From Candidatus Acetothermia bacterium (GTDB taxonomy: Bacteria > Bipolaricaulota > Bipolaricaulia > Bipolaricaulales > Bipolaricaulaceae), in NCBI GenBank assembly GCA_003551325.1, contig PUMK01000315.1, positions 1-18,821 on the forward strand: a stretch of 18,821 nt of DNA, written 5' to 3'. The stretch's first letter is position 1. Every line of letters begins with the position of its first letter. A model generated the notes under the pieces. It worked only from the letters and a program-made list of their open reading frames with translations. It ran no database searches and was not told where the DNA came from. The position numbers and the translations under genes are program-made. Below, piece by piece: positions 15,408 to 18,821 of this stretch.

Positions 15408-16205
15408 CTACGTAAGAGCTGTCTCTGCAGGGGTCTTGAGCTCGCCGAGGATGGTGCTGAGGCACCGTTCGACCCTTGGGAGCAGTCTTCTGACTGCTCC
15501 AGCAGGATCGTCGTGGTAGGCTCGGATGTACGCCCAGGCATCGCGGTCGATCGTGCTGCCATAGACCCTCGCGAGCACCGCTGCCCCGAGCTCTGCTACT
15601 GCTTCCTGGTCTGGATCTTGGCCGCCCTGAAGCGGTGCGATCCGGGCGTCAGCTGCGTGCACGAGCTCGTGGAAGAATGTCCCATGGTCTTCGGTAAACA
15701 GCGTGATCCGCTTGCGGGTGGGGCTATAGGATCCCCGGATCCCGTAGGATCCACCGGGCAAGGGCTGGTAGTCGATCGTGATCCCCCACGCAGTGGCCAC
15801 CTCTTGAAGTGGAGGGAGTGCCGGCGGCTCATAACTCCGCACGGGTTTTCCTTCGGTATCCTCAAGCCGGAAGACCGGCACGGCACGGAAACCTGTCAGC
15901 TTCTCCCGCTTGACCTCAAGTCCTTTCTCATCGGTCTCGGTGACCGTGTACGTGCAGGGAGCGAGGATGAAGAACGCCCGGGCACCCTTGGTGATCGAGC
16001 GGCCTGCTCCTTTCCACTGGAGGAATGTGCGCGCGTCGCTCGTCCCGTGAAGCCATACGATCAGCCGGTTACCCCACGACCACGTGTCAACGGGGCGGTC
16101 ACCGGCGCGGATCAGCGTCGCTGCCATGCCTCCGATCAGCTTCTCGGGCTCCAAGAAGAGATCCACAAGCTCGTGAAGCACCGCACGTGCCTTGTCCGTT
16201 GTCAT
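15408..16205 (-). CDS. ArdC-like antirestriction protein with zinc metallopeptidase domain
   Basis: A 265-aa protein, started at the ATG at 16205 with AAGGAGG 10 nt upstream; the frame extends 30 codons further without support. Layout matches ArdC-type proteins: N-terminal ssDNA-binding-like domain (FLQWKGAGRSITKGARAFFI, 61-80) and C-terminal metallopeptidase with HELVH (179-183) and a downstream glutamate (QEAVAEL, 200-206) as third zinc ligand. Family members protect incoming conjugative DNA from host restriction; the enzymatic role of the zinc site is less clear. It is last in its transcription unit and directly precedes the type I restriction island, transcribed in the same direction but separated by a terminator. 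Family call is strong; activity is inferred. Confidence 0.85.
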   Translation of the reverse strand: MTTDKARAVLHELVDLFLEPEKLIGGMAATLIRAGDRPVDTWSWGNRLIVWLHGTSDARTFLQWKGAGRSITKGARAFFILAPCTYTVTETDEKGLEVKREKLTGFRAVPVFRLEDTEGKPVRSYEPPALPPLQEVATAWGITIDYQPLPGGSYGIRGSYSPTRKRITLFTEDHGTFFHELVHAADARIAPLQGGQDPDQEAVAELGAAVLARVYGSTIDRDAWAYIRAYHDDPAGAVRRLLPRVERCLSTILGELKTPAETALT

Positions 16206-16277
16206 GCGTCCGCCACCTCCTTGAGAAGTCACGCCAAAGAAAGAGGGGGAAGTAGCAACGCCACTCCCCCCGAACGA

Positions 16278-16309
16278 TCTGACCCAGGAGAACAAGGCTC
16301 CCGGTCAGA
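16278..16309 (-). other. Intercistronic hairpin between radC-like and ardC-like genes
   Basis: TCTGACC at 16278-16284 pairs with GGTCAGA at 16303-16309, and an inner GGAG/CTCC extends the stem. No T-run follows, so it may modulate message stability or separate expression of the two genes, rather than end transcription. It lies in a 153-nt gap, large for this unit. Confidence 0.35.
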
Positions 16310-16358
16310 AGTGCTTCAGTCTCAGGGTGTCGATCCCTTGCCGCGCTTGGGCTCGGAG

Positions 16359-16817
16359 TTACATCTCGCCCCGTTCCTTGAGGGAGACAAAACCCCCAGA
16401 ACTCAGGATTAGGTGATCGAGCACTCGGATCCCGAGGATCGAGCCGGCTTTTGCGAGCCTCTTTGTGAGCTCGAGGTCTTCTGGGCTTGGCTCGAGCGTC
16501 CCGGAAGGGGGGTTGTGGGCAAGGATCACCCCTGCTGCGCGGTCCGTGAGAGGATCGGCAAACACTTCGCGGGGATGGACCACGGTGCCATCGAGGATCC
16601 CGACCGTGATCCAGCGTGTCCGGATCGGCCGGCCCGCAGAGGTCAAGCTCATCACGGCAAACACCTCTTGGGGCATCGCTTGGATCGATGTGAACCATGG
16701 GACAGCATCCCGCGCGCACTGGATCGGCTCGCCTTCGAAGGGTGCTGCCGGTTCACGTGTCGTATAGACGAGCGATCCGTCGACGAACACCTCGAGCCTC
16801 TGCCTATCCGTGACCAT
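16359..16817 (-). CDS. RadC-like JAB/MPN domain protein with altered metal site
   Basis: A 152-aa protein started at the ATG at 16817, 8 nt after GGAGG; an upstream TTG at 16871 overlaps the previous gene and is less likely. Only the C-terminal JAB domain of RadC is present. Recognisable pieces are PQEVFAVMSL (Glu51), TVVHPREVFADPL, and the metal motif written HNPPSGTLEPSPED (101-114), then GIRVLDHLIL and GGFVSLKERG. RadC-type proteins have HNHPSG; the second histidine is proline here (codon CCC; CAC would need one base change), so zinc binding is probably impaired. RadC-like proteins are common on mobile elements, with unsettled function. It follows the 80-aa gene by 5 nt. Confidence 0.88.
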   Translation of the reverse strand: MVTDRQRLEVFVDGSLVYTTREPAAPFEGEPIQCARDAVPWFTSIQAMPQEVFAVMSLTSAGRPIRTRWITVGILDGTVVHPREVFADPLTDRAAGVILAHNPPSGTLEPSPEDLELTKRLAKAGSILGIRVLDHLILSSGGFVSLKERGEM

Positions 16818-16822
16818 GTGGC

Positions 16823-17065
16823 CTACCTCCTTTTGAACTTGCCTCTCGTAGGGACCCGGCGTGCCCGGCAAGGTTTCGCTTCGGGCTTCCGCTTCACCTC
16901 TTCGGGGGCTTCCGGTTTCGCCTCAGGGGCCTTGCCGTTCCTACCGTTCTTGTAGGATTCGTAGACCTTGGCCTTGACGAACCTCACGATGGGCTCAACC
17001 TCTTCAGGGGGTAGGTCGGCCAGCATCTCTCGGAGCTCGCGCTCAACGTCCCGGATGTACCCCAT
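16823..17065 (-). CDS. Hypothetical 80-aa protein with charged Lys/Glu/Pro tail
   Basis: Starts at the ATG at 17065 (GGAGG 10 nt upstream) or at the TTG at 17071, which overlaps the previous stop as TTGA but leaves only 4 nt of spacing; I prefer the ATG. Residues 1-40 (MGYIRDVERELREMLADLPPEEVEPIVRFV...) look like a helical pair; residues 45-80 are low complexity with repeated EAKPEAPEE/KPEAKP units and a basic end. No family recognised. It lies inside a compact unit with the RadC-like and ArdC-like genes, so a role in transfer or establishment of the element is likely but unproven. Confidence 0.7.
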   Translation of the reverse strand: MGYIRDVERELREMLADLPPEEVEPIVRFVKAKVYESYKNGRNGKAPEAKPEAPEEVKRKPEAKPCRARRVPTRGKFKRR

Positions 17066-17067
17066 GG

Positions 17068-17355
17068 TCAACGCACCTCCTTGGGGGCTTCTCCCGTCTC
17101 ATTGCTTTCCGCACCTGGGGAGGAGAGCCCACGGACACCCGGGAGGCGTAGCTGCCCGGGATGGAGTGATGGCGCCGGCTCGATGTGAAGACAGGCTCCG
17201 CGTGCAACGACACGGAGTCCGCCGGCATGAAGGGAACGGGCGTTCCGAGACGAGAGTTCATCCCAGAGAGCCGCTTCCAGTGTGGGAATCTCTTCAGCGA
17301 GACGACGGCGGAAGTGGAGACTGCGCACAGTCCTTGAAAGAGCAGAAAGGTGCAA
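17068..17355 (-). CDS. Hypothetical 95-aa protein, first gene of the antirestriction unit
   Basis: Starts at a TTG at 17355 behind GGAGGTGATC (17369-17360), a perfect match to the 3' end of 16S rRNA, 4 nt from the start. Begins MHLSALSRTVRSLHFRRRLAEEIPTLEAALWDEL, probably helical and basic, then a Gly/Pro/Leu-rich part. No family recognised. Its ribosome binding site is within the arm of a leader hairpin, so translation may be controlled. Its stop overlaps the alternative TTG start of the next gene. Confidence 0.6.
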   Translation of the reverse strand: MHLSALSRTVRSLHFRRRLAEEIPTLEAALWDELSSRNARSLHAGGLRVVARGACLHIEPAPSLHPGQLRLPGVRGLSSPGAESNETGEAPKEVR

Positions 17356-17359
17356 GGTA

Positions 17360-17397
17360 GATCACCTCCCGAAGACGGGCAAGTACGCCTTCGGGAG
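17360..17397 (-). promoter_or_regulatory. Hairpin sequestering the ribosome binding site
   Basis: Arms 17366-17374 and 17389-17397 are perfect 9-bp reverse complements (CTCCCGAAG/CTTCGGGAG), loop 14 nt. The SD sequence GGAGGTGATC occupies 17369-17360, so four of its five GGAGG bases are paired in the stem. Closed, it would hide the SD from the ribosome; a protein, ligand or translating ribosome could open it. Confidence 0.55.
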
Positions 17398-17400
17398 ACC

Positions 17401-17464
17401 CCTTCCCTCTTCTTGGGGGAGACCCAGACGTGCCGCGAGGGGCACGTGGCGCGAAGAGGGAAGG
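17401..17464 (-). promoter_or_regulatory. 5'-terminal leader stem-loop
   Basis: Arms 17401-17412 and 17453-17464 pair over 12 bp. Inside, 17428-17434 and 17441-17447 form a perfect 7-bp hairpin with a 6-nt loop. The predicted transcription start is about 17465, so the RNA begins with this stem, followed 3 nt later by the SD-covering hairpin. The whole leader is about 110 nt and nearly all of it is paired. Confidence 0.55.
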
Positions 17465-17471
17465 CCCCTAT

Positions 17472-17499
17472 ATTATACCACACTCTCAGCAATAGACAA
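17472..17499 (-). promoter_or_regulatory. Strong sigma-70 promoter with extended -10
   Basis: On the minus strand: TTGTCT at 17499-17494, 16-bp spacer, TATAAT at 17477-17472 preceded by TGG (extended -10, TGnTATAAT). It drives the unit from 17355 down to the terminator at 15374. Confidence 0.75.
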
Positions 17500-17561
17500 T
17501 ACGGGAACGCAGTCCTAGTCTTAGAAAACGCCCACCGTTCGCCTCGGTCGCCTTCCATCTT

Positions 17562-17595
17562 CCGTCACTCGGGCACCCTTCCCCCGGGCTGACGG
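17562..17595 (-). terminator. Possible weak terminator after the coupling ATPase gene
   Basis: CCGTCA (17562-17567) pairs with TGACGG (17590-17595) and an inner CTCGGG/CCCGGG (one G-T pair, one bulge) gives about 12 bp. It starts 12 nt after the stop at 17607. No T-run follows, so it may be Rho-dependent or only a processing stem. Confidence 0.3.
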
Positions 17596-17606
17596 CGGAG
17601 CGGTCT

Positions 17607-18821
17607 TCAGCGCTTGGGTGCGTATGGTGAGGACCCCCGGCCGGTGTGGGCGGTGCGCTCGATGGTGGCGAACCAGCGGTCGATCTTCCGTTCAACCTCG
17701 GACCTCGGCGTTGCGTACCGCTCCCGTGAAAGGCGCACGATCGTCTCCCGGTGATGCCTCTGAGGGACTTCTCTTGGCGGCAGGACGTCCGCGCTGAAGG
17801 GGCGACTCGTGAGCGCGTCGATCGCGAGCCTTAGGTACACCGAGTGCGGTGGAATCCGCACGAAGTCGCTTTTCGAGAGTTCAGGCAAGAATTCCTTCTC
17901 GAGCTCCTCGGCATCCCCTGCTCCGACCCGGAACGCAATCAGCGTTCCCACGTTCCCGAGGATCGCTTCCTTCAGGGGCTTCTCGAGCTGCCCAAGGTAC
18001 TGATGGGCAAGCGTCAGGTTCAGCCGGTACTTCCGGGCCTCAGAGAGGATCTCGCCGAACGAGCGCGTGGCGAAGTTCTGAAACTCATCGCAGTAAAGGT
18101 GAAAGTCCCGGCGCTCAGCTTCGGGGGTATCGACCCGCTCCATCGCCGCAAGCTGAAGCTTCGTGATGAGGAGGCTCCCCAGGAGCACCTGGTTCTCCTC
18201 GCCGATCGCCCCTTTGGGGAGACTCGCGATGAGGATCTTCCCCTCGTCCATCAAGGCACGGAAGTCGAGCTTCGAGCGTGCTTGTCCGACGATGTTCCGG
18301 ACAAGAGGGGAACTCAAGAACGCCCCTACCTTGTTGAGGACGGGGGCGATCGCCTCCGCTCGGAACCCTGCTTGGTAGCCCGAGAACTCGCTCCGCCAGA
18401 AGTCGCGGACCTTGGGGTCCGTCACCCGGGCGACCACCTTCTCTCGGAAGCGCTCATCACAGAGAAGCCGGGGGATCCCGAGCATCGTGGCTCCAGGGAC
18501 CTCAAGGAGTGAGAGAATGCTGTTTCGGAGGATATGGGCCATCCGAGGGCCCCAGGAGTCAGAAAAGAGCTTCTCAAAGACGCTCATCAAGGATGCAGCA
18601 ACGAGATGGCGCTTGTCAGCGCCCACCTGTTCGAAGGGGTTCAGGGCGCAGGGGCAGGCGAGGTCCTGCGGGCCAAAGAGAACGACGTCGTTGAGCCTTC
18701 TTCTTGGGACAAACCGAAGCACCCGCGCGGCAAGGTCGCCGTGCGGGTCAAGCACCCCAACCCCCCGGCCTTGCTCGAGATCTTGGACGATCATGTGCTC
18801 AAGGAGGGTCGTCTTCCCCAT
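17607..18821 (-). CDS. Type IV coupling / TraD-VirD4-like ATPase, N-terminus outside window
   Basis: 404 residues are present and the gene runs off the right edge. The ATG at the edge is probably an internal Met of the Walker A motif (normally GxxGxGKT; here MGKTT is the first visible part), so the true start lies beyond. Other signs: VGVLDPHGDLAARVL (21-35), Walker B HLYCDEFQNFAT (241-252), and LNLTLAHQYLGQL (267-279), which fits the conserved Gln-containing motif of FtsK/VirD4-type motors. Family members bring DNA to the type IV secretion channel at the inner membrane; the membrane anchor, if any, would be in the missing part. The C-terminal tail is basic. The gene shows that the element is, or was, conjugative. 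Confidence 0.88.
   Translation of the reverse strand: MGKTTLLEHMIVQDLEQGRGVGVLDPHGDLAARVLRFVPRRRLNDVVLFGPQDLACPCALNPFEQVGADKRHLVAASLMSVFEKLFSDSWGPRMAHILRNSILSLLEVPGATMLGIPRLLCDERFREKVVARVTDPKVRDFWRSEFSGYQAGFRAEAIAPVLNKVGAFLSSPLVRNIVGQARSKLDFRALMDEGKILIASLPKGAIGEENQVLLGSLLITKLQLAAMERVDTPEAERRDFHLYCDEFQNFATRSFGEILSEARKYRLNLTLAHQYLGQLEKPLKEAILGNVGTLIAFRVGAGDAEELEKEFLPELSKSDFVRIPPHSVYLRLAIDALTSRPFSADVLPPREVPQRHHRETIVRLSRERYATPRSEVERKIDRWFATIERTAHTGRGSSPYAPKR

Noticed and set aside
1..18821. CRISPR arrays, tRNA or rRNA genes, and full insertion sequences
   Set aside because: No regularly spaced repeat arrays, no tRNA- or rRNA-like segments and no transposase were seen anywhere in the window.

Overview
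The window is one end of a GC-rich bacterial mobile element, either an integrative/conjugative element or a plasmid. The evidence is a type IV coupling ATPase cut by the right edge, an ArdC-like antirestriction protein, a RadC-like protein, a RepA-type initiator beside iteron-like repeats and a perfect DnaA box, and a minimal tyrosine recombinase. All confident genes lie on the minus strand. Ribosome binding sites are strong (GGAGGTG type), TTG and GTG starts occur, and several promoters match the sigma-70 consensus. The host could be a GC-rich Gram-positive or another thermophile-type bacterium; the sequence does not settle this.

Right to left (direction of transcription). 18821-17607: coupling ATPase (partial). 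17499-15374: one transcription unit with a near-consensus promoter, a structured leader whose second hairpin covers the first ribosome binding site, two small unknown proteins, a RadC-like protein lacking one metal-ligand histidine, an ArdC-like protein, and an intrinsic terminator. 15148-7571: four genes joined by ATGA overlaps: hsdM, a GmrSD-like DUF262/DUF1524 gene, hsdS, and a 772-aa protein that reads as methylase + specificity-like half + HEPN-like domain. 7338-4324: hsdR. Together these make an enlarged type I restriction-modification island with two extra effector-like genes. 4165-3528: consensus promoter and recombinase. 3380-1909: small protein, candidate replication origin (DnaA box, inverted repeat, iterons, AT-rich patch) and rep.

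The left 1.9 kb is different. From about 1370 to 1963 the DNA is packed with inverted repeats, including a multi-branched fold at 1668-1820 and a 26-bp inverted repeat whose right arm is the 3' coding end of rep. A TTGACA-N17-TACAAT promoter at 1285-1257 then reads left into a region that is either a nearly leaderless 245-aa gene or a structured RNA followed by a small protein. A second large inverted repeat (383-501) separates this from a small gene with a possible beta-grasp (ubiquitin/MoaD-like) fold.

The best candidate for an undescribed system is the composite defence operon 15148-4324, especially the 772-aa fusion. The second candidate is the structured region 1370-1963 next to rep.
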